In this document: piece by piece, positions 35,333 to 44,912 of the stretch | Layout of the letters: each line of letters starts with the position of its first letter | How positions within the stretch are numbered: the first letter of the stretch is position 1 | Assembly: GCA_030427485.1 (NCBI GenBank) | Contig: JAUICG010000030.1 | Span: 1-55,214 of the forward strand | DNA length: 55,214 nt | From: Gammaproteobacteria bacterium | Lineage (GTDB): Bacteria; Pseudomonadota; Gammaproteobacteria; Pseudomonadales; Halieaceae | Reading direction: 5' to 3' | Notes under the pieces: model-generated | What the model saw: the letters and a program-made list of their open reading frames with translations, nothing else | What the model was told of the DNA's origin: nothing | Databases searched by the model: none | Made by a program: the position numbers and the translations under genes

Positions 35333-37678
35333 CTAGAAGTCCGCGCGCAGCGTCAGGCCATAAGAGCGGGGCGCCTGGCGGTAGGTCTGGTAACTGGGGT
35401 CCTTCGCGAACAGGTTCAGCTGTGCATCAAAGTTCACCACGTCTTCATCCAGGGCGTTGTCGACCCAGGCCACCACCTCGTACTGGTCCCAGCGAGTGCC
35501 CACGCGCAGGTTCACCCAGCTGAAGCTGTCCTGTACGAGGTTCGGGTCGGCGGAGAAGCTGGTGTTGTAGTTATCGGACCAGGCCCAGTCGGCACGGGCG
35601 TAGACCTCACCCCAGTTCACATCGGTCTGGTACATCAGCCCCAGATGGGTTGTCCACTCCGGCGCATTGACGGGGTGTTCGCCGCTCAGGTCGCAGGTGC
35701 CCGCTGTAGGGTTGGTGGGGGTGCGCCCCGGATAGCACAGCCCGTTGGTGTACTCGTCGTACGTCAGGTCGGCAAAGGAGATGCCGAAGTCCGCACTCAC
35801 GTTCGCACCGAGCAGCAGTTTGCCTTCGGCTTCAGCGCCCTTCAGTTCGGTTTTCTCGGCGTTGCCCACCGAAAACTGCTGGCTGATGAAGGCGGCGTCC
35901 TGGTAATCATCGTACTCAGTATAGAACGCGCTGAGCGCGAGCTGCATGCGGTCGTCCAGCAAGGTGGCCTTGTAGCCGGCCTCGTAGTGCATGATTTTCT
36001 CGTCCTGGAACTCGCGTTGATCCCAGGGTATGGTGCCCCAGCCCACGTTGAATCCGCCGGACTTGAAGCCGTGCGCGGCCGTCGCGTACACCGTCATGTC
36101 CTCGGTGATGAAATATTGCGGTGTGATCGACCACGTCACCTCGTCGGTAGAGCGCTGTTGCTCGCCGCCAACGGCCGCCGGCAACAGGTTGACGGACATC
36201 AGGCTCAGGCCGGGTACGGTTACACCCTGTTCCAGTGAGGCCTTCTTCTCCTCTGTCTGCCAGCGCACACCGCCGGTAACGGCGAATTTCTCGGTGATAT
36301 TCCAGGTCGCCTGGCCGAAGATGCCGAGATACTCGGTGTCCTGGGTGGCGTCGTAGAAGCCGTTCTGGCCCGGCACCGCCGCAGGCACCGGGAAGGGGGC
36401 GCCGGCCACCTGCTGGATCATCGCCGCCGTGCCCGGTGCCGCGCTGTAGGTGTCTTCCAGGAAGATATAGCGGTCGCCGTTGTCGCCGCGCTTGAAATCG
36501 TTCTTGTAGTAGAAAGCACCCGCCAGCCAGTCAACGGTTTCGCCGCCGGCGGAGGAGAGGCGCAGTTCCTGTTGCCAGCTATCTGCTTCCTGTGTGTCAT
36601 GAAACTGCATGATGGGTGACATCACCTGGGCGACATCGTCCTGTTTGCCCTTGAACTTGAACCAGTCCCAGGAAGAGATCGAGGTGATGGTCCAGTCGTT
36701 TTGCAGCGCGTAGTCCGCCAGTAGCGTGACCTCGCTGGCCTTCAGGTTGGTCTCCTGGGGCGTGCGCGAGCAGTGGCGCTGGTCCAGCGGATCGTTGGAG
36801 GAGCAGAACTGTGCGAGACCGGCGGCCTGCATGCTCTTCTGGGCGGTATCGGCGGAGCTGCCGGGGACGATATAGACATCGGCCAGCATGGTGTCGTCAT
36901 CTTCGGATATGTAGCCGGCGATCAGGCGGATATCCAGCGCATCGGTGGCGGCCCAGTGCAGCTGGCCGCGCACGGCCTGCCGGTCGAGGTCGTTGGAGGT
37001 CGCGTTGGAGGCGTTCAGGGCGCTGTCGTAGGTGGGCTCCTGGTCCACCGCACTGGCGCCGAGGCTGGCGCTGAGCGTATCGGTCAGGGGGCCGCTGACA
37101 CCGCCCACGAAGCGGTAGAGAGAGGCATCCGAAGCGCCTTCCACAATACCTGCATCCAGTTGGGCGTTGCCCTCGAACTCATCGGCAGGCGTCTTGGTGT
37201 AGATGGCGACCACACCTGCCGTGGTGTTCTTGCCGTACAGGGTACTCTGCGGACCGCGCAGAATCTCGATGCGATCGATATCAAACATGTCGCCGGCAGT
37301 GAAAATGGGGCGATTGCGGTAGGCGCCGTCCATGAATACACCGACGGCGGGCTCAAACGTGGGGATGTTGCCGATGTTGCCCACCCGGCGCACCCGGTAG
37401 TTCATCGCGAGCGGGCCGTTGCTCTCCTGTACCTGCAGCGAGGGCACCTGGCGCGAGAGACCTTCGATGTCATTGATGCCGGCATCGCGCATGGATTCGC
37501 CGGTCATTGCCGATACCGCCAGGGGTACGTCCTGCAGCGATTGTTCGCGCTTCTGCGCGGTGACAACGACTTCCTCCAGGGTGGCCTGCGCGTTGGCCTG
37601 TGCGCTGCTCAATGACAGTCCCGCCACGACCAGGCACAGGAGCTTTTTACGCGATTGGAATGTGGGTTCTGATGACAT
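35333..37678 (-). CDS. TonB-dependent outer membrane receptor
   Basis: 781 residues. Signal peptide to about 30 (SSAQANAQA), TonB box-like LEEVVVTAQKREQS, plug domain (QDVPLAVSAM; RIEILRGPQSTLYGKNTTAG) and a barrel ending in LTLRADF with the terminal Phe required for assembly. AGGAG lies nine bases before ATG 37678. It leads an operon with the microprotein and the cytochrome/propeller. It is the same subfamily as the receptor at 6483. The ligand is unknown. Confidence 0.93.
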   Translation of the reverse strand: MSSEPTFQSRKKLLCLVVAGLSLSSAQANAQATLEEVVVTAQKREQSLQDVPLAVSAMTGESMRDAGINDIEGLSRQVPSLQVQESNGPLAMNYRVRRVGNIGNIPTFEPAVGVFMDGAYRNRPIFTAGDMFDIDRIEILRGPQSTLYGKNTTAGVVAIYTKTPADEFEGNAQLDAGIVEGASDASLYRFVGGVSGPLTDTLSASLGASAVDQEPTYDSALNASNATSNDLDRQAVRGQLHWAATDALDIRLIAGYISEDDDTMLADVYIVPGSSADTAQKSMQAAGLAQFCSSNDPLDQRHCSRTPQETNLKASEVTLLADYALQNDWTITSISSWDWFKFKGKQDDVAQVMSPIMQFHDTQEADSWQQELRLSSAGGETVDWLAGAFYYKNDFKRGDNGDRYIFLEDTYSAAPGTAAMIQQVAGAPFPVPAAVPGQNGFYDATQDTEYLGIFGQATWNITEKFAVTGGVRWQTEEKKASLEQGVTVPGLSLMSVNLLPAAVGGEQQRSTDEVTWSITPQYFITEDMTVYATAAHGFKSGGFNVGWGTIPWDQREFQDEKIMHYEAGYKATLLDDRMQLALSAFYTEYDDYQDAAFISQQFSVGNAEKTELKGAEAEGKLLLGANVSADFGISFADLTYDEYTNGLCYPGRTPTNPTAGTCDLSGEHPVNAPEWTTHLGLMYQTDVNWGEVYARADWAWSDNYNTSFSADPNLVQDSFSWVNLRVGTRWDQYEVVAWVDNALDEDVVNFDAQLNLFAKDPSYQTYRQAPRSYGLTLRADF

Positions 37679-37938
37679 GTCGATAACTCCTGCCGGATTA
37701 TTATGGGCGCACCCGATTCAGTTGCGTGAAACGGGGGCTGTAAAAATCGAAGCGTAAGGTACAGCGGTGGCAGAAAGCGGGCTTGTCCGTCGGGATTGAT
37801 TGCCTGTCATTTGAGCTATCGCCCGGGTTGGGGCCGGGGTTGGCGTGTGCGTACACGGCCAGGCAGGTGTGTACATGCTGTTTCACCTGTTCAAGTCGTC
37901 AGCGTGCAGCAGGGCCTCGCCGGCAACGCAACCGTTGC
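37679..37938. promoter_or_regulatory. Spacer upstream of the TonB receptor operon
   Basis: 260 nt between the last exporter gene and the TonB receptor, both on the minus strand. It must hold the exporter's end and the receptor promoter. I see no confident promoter hexamers or terminator with a T-tract. Confidence 0.4.
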
Positions 37939-39135
37939 TTATTCCGAGCGCAGCGCCTCGATCGGGTCGAGCGCGGCGGCACTCATCGCCGGTGAGATGC
38001 CCGCGGCCAGGCCGACGCCACAGCTCAGCGCCAGCGACGCCAGCATATACGCAGGTTGCAGGCTGATCGGCAAGCCGGGCGCGAAGGTGTTCAGGCTGAC
38101 TACCAGTACCGCGACCATGCTCAGCCCCAGCAGACCGCCCATGCCCGACAGCAGTACTGCCTCGCCCAGGAACATCAACAGAATCTGCTCCCGTGTGCAG
38201 CCCAGCGCGCGCAGCAAGCCGATTTCGTGGGTGCGCTCCTTCAGGGCGGTGGTCATGATAGTGAGCACGCCGACGCCGCCCACCACCAGCGCCACGCCGC
38301 CCAGTGCGCCCACCGCCATCTTCAGCATGGACATGATCTTGTCCAGGGTGGAGAGCATGTCTTCCTGGGTGAACAGGGTGAAGTCTTCATCGCCGTGACG
38401 CCGGATCAGCAGGGCCTTGACACGCTCGCGCATATCTTCCGAGGTGGTGGTTTCCCTGAAGACCACGTCGATCTCCATCAGGCTTTCCTTGTTGAACATC
38501 TGCATGGCGAGATCGACCGGGATATAGATGGCATCGTCGAGATCAAAGCCCAGCAACTGTCCCTTCGACTCCATCACGCCAATCACCCGGAAGCGGGTGC
38601 CGCCGACTCTTACATAGCTGCCCAGCGCACTGCCGCCGCGAAACAGTTCCTCCCTGACGCGCGAGCCAATCACCGCGAAGTAGCGCGAGTTCTCCAGGTC
38701 GCCCGCGGGCAGGAAGCGGCCCTGCGCGACGGTGAACCGCCAGGCGCGATCCATGTCCGGCCCGACGCCGATGACATCGGTGTCCCTGCTGTACTGCCCC
38801 GCCTCGATTTTCGCGGTGCCCTGTATCACCGGCACCACCGCATCGACATGCGGCAACTTGGCGAGTTCGCTGGCATCGGCCAGCGACAGCGGACGGATGG
38901 TGGTCAGCATACCGGCCATGCCGCCGGTGGTGACCTTGCCCGGGGTGACCGCAATGATGCGCGTACCGAACTGGGAAAAGCTGTCCATCAGGTACACCCG
39001 GATACCCTCGCCGATGGATGTCAACAGGGTGACCGCGGCGATGCCGATACTGATGCCAAGCGCGGTCAGCAGGCTGCGCAGGCGGGCGGTGGTGACCGCG
39101 TGAAATACCCAGCGCAGCCAGTCAGCTAACAGCAT
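37939..39135 (-). CDS. ABC exporter permease, MacB/FtsX type
   Basis: 398 residues with the MacB layout: one TM at the N-terminus (about 20-42, LLTALGISIGIAAVTLL), a periplasmic MacB_PCD domain (VTPGKVTTGGMAG; YFAVIGSRVREELF) and three C-terminal TM helices (from about 275). The last gene of a four-gene MacAB-like set; its start is 6 nt from the previous stop. It probably forms a heterodimer with the neighbouring permease, unlike MacB in which ATPase and permease are one chain. Confidence 0.88.
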   Translation of the reverse strand: MLLADWLRWVFHAVTTARLRSLLTALGISIGIAAVTLLTSIGEGIRVYLMDSFSQFGTRIIAVTPGKVTTGGMAGMLTTIRPLSLADASELAKLPHVDAVVPVIQGTAKIEAGQYSRDTDVIGVGPDMDRAWRFTVAQGRFLPAGDLENSRYFAVIGSRVREELFRGGSALGSYVRVGGTRFRVIGVMESKGQLLGFDLDDAIYIPVDLAMQMFNKESLMEIDVVFRETTTSEDMRERVKALLIRRHGDEDFTLFTQEDMLSTLDKIMSMLKMAVGALGGVALVVGGVGVLTIMTTALKERTHEIGLLRALGCTREQILLMFLGEAVLLSGMGGLLGLSMVAVLVVSLNTFAPGLPISLQPAYMLASLALSCGVGLAAGISPAMSAAALDPIEALRSE

Positions 39136-39141
39136 GGCGGT

Positions 39142-40350
39142 TTACTTTTTACCGAGCGCATTTACCGGCTCCATATCCGCCGCCTGCTGCGCGGGCAGCC
39201 AGGCGAAGACAAGTGCTGTGCCAATCGCCAGCGCCAGCGATGCCCACAGCGCCCAGGCCGGCGTTGCGAACGGCACGTCGGGATAGATCTGCGTGCCGGT
39301 AAACACCAGCAGGTGCCCGAGCAGCATGCCGAGGACGGCGCCGGCCGCGGCGATCAGCGCGGCCTCGGTGAGGAACAGCGTGCGCACCTGCGAGGACGGC
39401 GCGCCCAGTGCTTTCAGCAGGCCGATCTCCGCGGTGCGCTGTTTCACCGACATCAGCGTCACGTTCATCACCAGTATGCCGGATACCACCAGGCTGATCG
39501 CGCCTATGCCCGCCACGCCCAGCGTCATCACCTGCAATATGCTGTCAAACGTCGACAGCATCGCATCCGGGCTGATAATCGTCACGTCCAGTTCACCGTT
39601 GTGCAGTAGCTGCATCTGTTTCGCAATCGCGGACTTGACCGCTTCCACCTGGTAATTCTCCTTCACCTTCAGTGTCACCCGGAACAGGCCGTGGACATTG
39701 AACACGGCCTGCGCCGAGGCTACCGGGATAAAGATCGCTTCGCTCAGGTCGGCACCGAAGGAATCGCCCGAGCCCGCCAGTACACCGACCACCCGGAAAC
39801 GGTAGTCGCGCAGTCGTACCCACTGGCCGATCGCGCGGCCGCTGTCAAACAGGGCCTCCTTCAGTTTCTGGCCGATCACCGCCACCTGTTTGCCCTCGCC
39901 CAGCGCAAGCTCGGGCAGGTTGCGGCCCTGCGCGATCTGCAGTTGGCGCAGCGGGAAAAAGGCCGCGGTGGTGCCGATCACCATGCTGTCGCGCTCGCGG
40001 GACTTGTACGATACCGGGCCGTTGCCCATCACCATCGGCGCCAGCGCCGTCACGCCGGGCACGGCACGCTGCAACACCTCCATCTCCTCCAGGGTGATCG
40101 CGTGCGCGGCCACCCCTGTGATGGGAGGCATGCCGCCGGTGGTTTCTTTTCTGCCCGGCATCATGATGACCGTGTCCTTGCCCAGGTAGGCGAACTCCCC
40201 CAGCACATAACCGCGCGCGCCTTCGCCCAGTGCGGTGAGCACCACCACCGCGCCGACGCCGAGGCCCACGGCGGTCAACAGCATGGCACTGCGAAACCGC
40301 TGGCGGCGCAGTGCGAGCAGGCTGAAGCGCAGCAGGTCGAGGAGTCGCAC
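39142..40350 (-). CDS. ABC exporter permease, MacB/FtsX type
   Basis: 402 residues, paralogous to the next permease: N-terminal TM (AVGLGVGAVVVLTAL), a MacB_PCD periplasmic domain (MMPGRKETTGGMPP; VAVIGQKLKEALFDSG) and C-terminal TM helices with the FtsX stretch KQRTAEIGLLKALGA. It starts 2 nt after the ATPase stop. Such exporters move lipoproteins, peptides or macrolide-like compounds out of the periplasm. Confidence 0.88.
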   Translation of the reverse strand: MRLLDLLRFSLLALRRQRFRSAMLLTAVGLGVGAVVVLTALGEGARGYVLGEFAYLGKDTVIMMPGRKETTGGMPPITGVAAHAITLEEMEVLQRAVPGVTALAPMVMGNGPVSYKSRERDSMVIGTTAAFFPLRQLQIAQGRNLPELALGEGKQVAVIGQKLKEALFDSGRAIGQWVRLRDYRFRVVGVLAGSGDSFGADLSEAIFIPVASAQAVFNVHGLFRVTLKVKENYQVEAVKSAIAKQMQLLHNGELDVTIISPDAMLSTFDSILQVMTLGVAGIGAISLVVSGILVMNVTLMSVKQRTAEIGLLKALGAPSSQVRTLFLTEAALIAAAGAVLGMLLGHLLVFTGTQIYPDVPFATPAWALWASLALAIGTALVFAWLPAQQAADMEPVNALGKK

Positions 40351-40352
40351 GC

Positions 40353-41039
40353 TCAGACCACGCGCTCGAAGCGCTGGTCCGCGGCAACGGCGCCGTCCAC
40401 CATGCGTATCCGGCGGCTGGCGCGTTCGCCCATGCTGTTGTCGTGCGTTACGATCAACAGAGTGATGCCATCGCGATTGAGGTTTTCCAGGATTTCCGTT
40501 ACCTCCGCACCGGATCGGGAGTCGAGGTTGCCGGTCGGTTCATCGGCCAGCAACAGGGCCGGCTTCATCACGATACTGCGGCCTATCGCCACCCGCTGGC
40601 GTTCGCCGCCGGACAACTGGTTGGGCAGATGGTCGGCGCGTTTGGCGATACCGAGCCTGTCAAGAATGCCCGCAACGGCCTCATGGCGTTCCCTGGCGGG
40701 CACCCCGGCGAGCATCAACGGCATCTCGACATTTTCCCGCGCCGTCAGGCGCGCGATCAGGTGATAGGCCTGGAACACAAAGCCGATCTGTTCGCGGCGC
40801 AAACGGGCGCGCTCGTTTTCATCCAGTGTCTGGGTGTCGACGCCGTTGAGCGAGTAGCGCCCGTTGTCGGGCCGGTCCAGCAGGCCGAGCATGTTCAGCA
40901 GCGTGGACTTGCCGGAGCCGGATGGCCCCATCACCGAGATGTATTCGCCCTGTTCGATGCGCAGGTTGATATCGGCCAGCGCATGGACCGTGCTGTCACC
41001 CAGGATAAAGGTCTTGTTGACGCCGCTGACCTCAATCAT
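40353..41039 (-). CDS. ABC exporter ATPase, MacB/LolD type
   Basis: 228 residues, separate nucleotide-binding subunit. Walker A GPSGSGKST, Q-loop FVFQAYHL, signature LSGGERQRVAIGR, Walker B LLLADEPTGNLD, H-loop VTHD. Its GNLDSRSG after Walker B is typical of LolD/MacB ATPases. ATG 41039 overlaps the adaptor stop by 8 nt; the upstream extension of the frame to 41102 lies inside the adaptor gene. Confidence 0.92.
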   Translation of the reverse strand: MIEVSGVNKTFILGDSTVHALADINLRIEQGEYISVMGPSGSGKSTLLNMLGLLDRPDNGRYSLNGVDTQTLDENERARLRREQIGFVFQAYHLIARLTARENVEMPLMLAGVPARERHEAVAGILDRLGIAKRADHLPNQLSGGERQRVAIGRSIVMKPALLLADEPTGNLDSRSGAEVTEILENLNRDGITLLIVTHDNSMGERASRRIRMVDGAVAADQRFERVV

Positions 41040-42168
41040 CCCGGGGCACCACTTCCAGCCCTTCCGCCAGGCCGGGGACATCCAGCGACAGTACAATCTC
41101 ATCGCCAGCCTCCAGCGTTCCCGTCACCTCGGTGAAGTTCCAGTTGCGTAAGCCCGCCTCGAAGGATACCAGTTCCAGGGTGCCGCTCTGGCGGTTGTAG
41201 CGGTAGACCTGGTCGCCCTCCATGACCGCTTCGGTCGGAATGCGCAGCACATCGGCGTGGGTATCGAGGATAATGTCGATGTCAGCGCTGTAGCCGACGA
41301 GCAGCCGTTCGCGCACCGCGGGGTCTTCGAATACCACGTCGATTTCCACGGTGCGTGCCTGCTTTTCCAGGTCGAGTACATAGGGGGCGATGCGATCCAG
41401 GCTGCCGCTGAAGGTTTCGCCGCGAAAGGCATCCAGGCTTATCCGCGCGGGCAGGCCGGGGTGTAGTTCACCGGCGTCCACCTCGTCGATCGGCGCATTG
41501 ACGTACAGGCAGCTGTAGTCGATCAGGTCCACGGCCGGGGGCGTGGCGACCCCGGGCGGGGAGGGTGTGACGTACTCGCCGATCTCGCCGTTGATTTTCG
41601 CGACAATACCGGCAAAGGGCGCGCGCAGGAAGGTCTCTTCGAGGAGGACGCTGTGGACTTCAAGGTTGGCCTGCGCGACCTTCTCCTCGTCGCGCGCCGC
41701 CTGGCAGGCAAAGTCGCCGCTCTGCGCCTTGGTGCGGCCCAGTTCAGCCGCCTCTTTGGATGTCAGTTTGCGCGCCAGTAACTTGTCGAGTCGCGCGGCC
41801 TCGCGCGCGGCATTGTCCGCTTCGACACAGATCTGTTCCGCGCTGTGGCGTGCGGACTGCAACCTGGCGCTGGCCTGCGACTGCAGCGCCAGCCGGTCCT
41901 TGTTCCACAGCGACAGCAGTACCTGCCCGCTCTCCACCCGGTCGCCCTCGTCAACCAGCAGCGTGTCCACCCGGCCGCCGCTGGGCATCGACAGCTTGGA
42001 GCGACGGCAGGCTTCGACGGTACCGGCGCGTGTATTGGAGACGGTTTTTTCCACCGTACCGCGCGCCACGGTATGCAGCAGCACTTGCGCGGGGGGTTGC
42101 CTGCCCATGAGCCAGATTGCCAGCACAGCCACGGCGATAACGACCAGAAGTGCGATTATTTTTTTCAC
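41032..42168 (-). CDS. Periplasmic adaptor (MacA/HlyD type)
   Basis: 378 residues. N-terminal TM anchor (about 4-20, IIALLVVIAVAVLAIWL), lipoyl-like half motif (VDTLLVDEGDRVESGQVLLS), an alpha-helical hairpin rich in Ala/Glu/Arg (about 85-160), second lipoyl half (LRAPFAGIVAKINGEIGEYV) and beta-barrel domain. It leads the four-gene exporter operon. The outer-membrane channel is not encoded here and is presumably a shared TolC. Confidence 0.88.
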   Translation of the reverse strand: MKKIIALLVVIAVAVLAIWLMGRQPPAQVLLHTVARGTVEKTVSNTRAGTVEACRRSKLSMPSGGRVDTLLVDEGDRVESGQVLLSLWNKDRLALQSQASARLQSARHSAEQICVEADNAAREAARLDKLLARKLTSKEAAELGRTKAQSGDFACQAARDEEKVAQANLEVHSVLLEETFLRAPFAGIVAKINGEIGEYVTPSPPGVATPPAVDLIDYSCLYVNAPIDEVDAGELHPGLPARISLDAFRGETFSGSLDRIAPYVLDLEKQARTVEIDVVFEDPAVRERLLVGYSADIDIILDTHADVLRIPTEAVMEGDQVYRYNRQSGTLELVSFEAGLRNWNFTEVTGTLEAGDEIVLSLDVPGLAEGLEVVPRDD

Positions 42169-42383
42169 GCCCGTGCAGCTCCTGTCAGCGGTTTGGTGCC
42201 CATTATGCGGCCTGCGCCCGCTATTTTCGACGATTTATGTCAAAGCGTCCGCTGCAGCCCACGCCCTCGCATGCGCTGTCGGGCAGCAGATTCTGCGCGC
42301 CGGTCACTGGATACTGTGGCCCCCAGCGATTATATTGCTGCCCTGATTCACCAACCCGGTGTTGAACACCACGGAGTATTGCT

Positions 42384-43097
42384 ATGGGCAGGGCCTATCA
42401 GAACCGCAAGGAGTCGATGGCGAAGACGTCTGATATGAAGGCGCGCGTGTACAGTCGCTACGCGCGGGAAATCTATGTGACGGCCAAGTCCGGCGGGGTG
42501 GATCCCGCCGGAAATCTCTCGCTGCGCGGTGTGATCGAGCGGGCAAAGCGCGCCCAGGTGCCGGCCCATGTAATCGAGAAAGCGCTGGAGAAAGCGCGCG
42601 GTGTCGGCGGCGAGGATTTCGCCACTGCGCGCTACGAGGGCTTTGGACCGGGGGGTAGCGCGGTGATCGTCGATTGCCTGACGGACAACCCGAACCGCAC
42701 CTTTGGCGACGTGCGCCAGTGTTTCAACAAAGCCAAGTGCAAGCTCGGCTCGCCGGGGAATGTCAGCCACCTGTTCGATCACAGCGCGATCCTGGTATTT
42801 GCCGGGGACGATGAAGAAGCGGCGCTGGAGGCGCTGGTGGCGGCGGATGTGGATGTCGCCGATATCGAATGCGCCGACGGCAAGATCACGGTGTTTGCAC
42901 CCCACACGGAATACCACAAGGCGAAGCAGGCGCTGCTGGACGTGTTCGAGGGACTGGAGTTCGAGGTGGATGACATCCAGTTTGTACCGCAAGCCACCGT
43001 GGGGCTCAGCGAAGACGACCAGGGCGTGCTGGAACACCTGGTCGATATGCTCGATTACCTGGAGGATGTGCAGAACGTCTACCACAACGCCGGGTGA
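42384..43097 (+). CDS. YebC/PmpR family protein, YeeN subgroup
   Basis: 237 residues. KTSDMKARVYSRYAREIYVTA at the N-terminus, VIERAKRAQVPAHVIEKALEKA, RYEGFGPGGSAVIVDCLTDN, and the C-terminus DVQNVYHNAG are the YebC hallmarks; the shortened start resembles E. coli YeeN rather than YebC. YebC proteins act as DNA-binding regulators, and recent work links some to translation at proline stretches. GGAG precedes ATG 42384. Monocistronic. Confidence 0.9.
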   Translation: MGRAYQNRKESMAKTSDMKARVYSRYAREIYVTAKSGGVDPAGNLSLRGVIERAKRAQVPAHVIEKALEKARGVGGEDFATARYEGFGPGGSAVIVDCLTDNPNRTFGDVRQCFNKAKCKLGSPGNVSHLFDHSAILVFAGDDEEAALEALVAADVDVADIECADGKITVFAPHTEYHKAKQALLDVFEGLEFEVDDIQFVPQATVGLSEDDQGVLEHLVDMLDYLEDVQNVYHNAG

Positions 43098-43207
43098 CGC
43101 TTGGGGGCGTGGGTGTTATATTCGAGTACACGCGCGCTGTGTTCGCGATGCAGTGGCGGCTCAGCGCAGATACCGGTCTCAAAGCAACCACTACGGAGAT
43201 GATTATC

Positions 43208-43798
43208 ATGACAAAGAAATTGCTAGGTTCACTGTCACTCGCCCTGCTGACTTTCGCCTTTGTCGGGTGTGGTGACGATGACGCGAAGGAAACCATGCAA
43301 TCGGCCCAGGAGTCGGTGAAAGCAGCTGCGGAAACGGTCACCGAGAAAACCCAGTCGGCCGCCGACTCGGTCAGTGATATGGCCAGCGATGCTTACGATT
43401 CGACAAGCGAAGCGGCTGGCGATGCCTATGATGCGACCAAGAAAGCAGCGGGCGATGCGTATGACGCGACAACGGATGCCGCCAGCGACGCGTACGACGC
43501 GACAGCGGATGCAGCCGGCGATGCCTACGATGCGACCAGGGAAGCAGCCAGTGATGCGGCGGAGTCAGCGGGTGAAATGGCTGACGATGCGACCGAGAGC
43601 GTCAAGGACGCGGCCAGCAAAGCCGGCGAAATGGCAAGCGATGCCGCTGACAGCGTGACCGATGCAGCCGGTGACGCAGCCGACAGTGTCAGTGATATGG
43701 CCGACGACGCAGCTGACAGTGTTGAAGATGCCGCTGATGCTACCGCAGAGTCTGCGAAGAAAGCCGCGGACAAGGCTAAAAAGGCCATGGATAACTAG
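43208..43798 (+). CDS. Lipoprotein made of 11-residue amphipathic repeats (LEA-like)
   Basis: 196 residues. Lipobox FVGC (Cys19) after MTKKLLGSLSLALLTFAFVG. The mature part is built almost wholly of 11-mers of the form (S/G/D)DA(Y/A)(D/E)(S/A)(T/V)xxAA, such as GDAYDATKKAA, about 11 copies from residue ~55 to 180, ending in a Lys/Ala helix. The pattern predicts long amphipathic helices and resembles group-3 LEA stress proteins and apolipoprotein-like coats. GGAG sits nine bases before ATG 43208. Monocistronic. Function unknown; envelope stress protection is a guess. Confidence 0.78.
   Translation: MTKKLLGSLSLALLTFAFVGCGDDDAKETMQSAQESVKAAAETVTEKTQSAADSVSDMASDAYDSTSEAAGDAYDATKKAAGDAYDATTDAASDAYDATADAAGDAYDATREAASDAAESAGEMADDATESVKDAASKAGEMASDAADSVTDAAGDAADSVSDMADDAADSVEDAADATAESAKKAADKAKKAMDN
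43375..43760 (+). repeat. 33-nt tandem repeat encoding the 11-mers
   Basis: Degenerate 33-nt units (for example ggcgatgcctatgatgcgac... variants) code the 11-residue repeats. The first five copies (about 43387-43551) are closest to each other, which suggests recent duplication; later copies have drifted. Confidence 0.7.
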
Positions 43799-43815
43799 GG
43801 CGGCACCACCGCGGA

Positions 43816-43836
43816 GGGAAACCGCCCCGGTTTCCC
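43816..43836 (+). terminator. Hairpin after the repeat lipoprotein gene
   Basis: gggaaacc-gcccc-ggtttccc, an 8-bp perfect stem 18 nt after the stop codon. No T-tract follows, so factor-independent termination is uncertain. Confidence 0.5.
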
Positions 43837-43928
43837 CATCCGTCGCTACTCAATGCCCGTGCCTGTCCGGCTTCGTCGGAATCGCGCCTTGAAATTGGCG
43901 AGCGGGACGCGACGTCCTTCTCGCCGCG

Positions 43929-44912
43929 CTACGCAAACGCCTGACGCAGCAGTTCGAACGAGCGCTTGCGGTCTTCCAGGTAGTACATATTGGTTACCGC
44001 CATTATCTCGTCGGCCCGGTGTTCGGCCGCCAGTGCTTCAATACGCCGCTTCACCTGTGCAACAGTGCCGGCGGCGCGGCTGTTTTCCCGGCTGGCGATA
44101 AAGGCTCTCTCGTGGGCACCCAGCGGATAGTTCAGCGCCTCCTGCGGTGTCAGCGACTGGCCGTTTGATTTTCCGGTGAAAAAACGGAACAGGTTGAGGT
44201 CGTAGGTCAGTTGCAGCGCATTGGCCTGTTCCTCGGTGTCGGCGCAAAACACGCTCAGCGTGAGAATCGCGTAGGGCTGCTGCTGGCGTTCACTGGGCTG
44301 GAAATGCGATTTGTACAGACCGATCAGCCTGGAATCCGCCTGTGGATTTATGAACAGGCCGAGGTTGTAGGGCAGGCCGCGTTGCGCGGCCAGTACGGCG
44401 CTGTCGGCGCTGGAGCCGAGCATCCACAGCGGGATGTCATCGGGCGGGCGCGGGCTGACAATCGGGCTCGTGTGTGCTGACCAGAGGTACTCGCTGAGCT
44501 TTGCGGTCAGCGCCGGGAACGCGTCGAATCTGGGGCGGCCGTCGCTTGCCAGCGCGACGGCGGTCGACATGTCGGCACCGGGCGCGCGGCCGATGCCGAG
44601 GTCGACCCGGCCCGGATAGAGATTGGCGAGCAGGGAAAACACTTCCGCGACCTTGTAGGGACTGTAGTGCGGCAGCATGATGCCGCCCGAGCCGATGCGG
44701 ATACTGCGTGTGGCCGCGCCCAGTGCGGCCAGCAGCACCTCCGGGGCGCTGCCCGCCACGGAGGGAAAGGCGTGGTGCTCCGATACCCAGAACCGCGTGT
44801 ATCCCAGCGCTTCACACCACTGCGCCATCTGCAGCGTTTCCTGCAGCGCGGTGCCCGCCTGCTCCGGTGCGCGCGCCAGTGACTGGTCGAGAACGGACAA
44901 TGTCAGAGTCAT
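43929..44912 (-). CDS. LLM-class flavin-dependent oxidoreductase
   Basis: 327 residues, bacterial luciferase-like TIM barrel. LSVLDQSLARAPEQAGTALQ start, FWVSEHHAFPSVAGSAPE, IRIGSGGIMLPHYSPYKVAE and RVDLGIGRAPG are typical of the single-component F420/FMN group 1 (MsnO8-like) used in many catabolic clusters. ATG 44912 overlaps the patatin gene stop (ATGA, 44909-44912), so they are translationally coupled. Confidence 0.88.
   Translation of the reverse strand: MTLTLSVLDQSLARAPEQAGTALQETLQMAQWCEALGYTRFWVSEHHAFPSVAGSAPEVLLAALGAATRSIRIGSGGIMLPHYSPYKVAEVFSLLANLYPGRVDLGIGRAPGADMSTAVALASDGRPRFDAFPALTAKLSEYLWSAHTSPIVSPRPPDDIPLWMLGSSADSAVLAAQRGLPYNLGLFINPQADSRLIGLYKSHFQPSERQQQPYAILTLSVFCADTEEQANALQLTYDLNLFRFFTGKSNGQSLTPQEALNYPLGAHERAFIASRENSRAAGTVAQVKRRIEALAAEHRADEIMAVTNMYYLEDRKRSFELLRQAFA

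Noticed and set aside
43525..43788. Antisense Ala/Ser-rich frame
   Set aside because: It mirrors the 11-mer repeat gene on the other strand.
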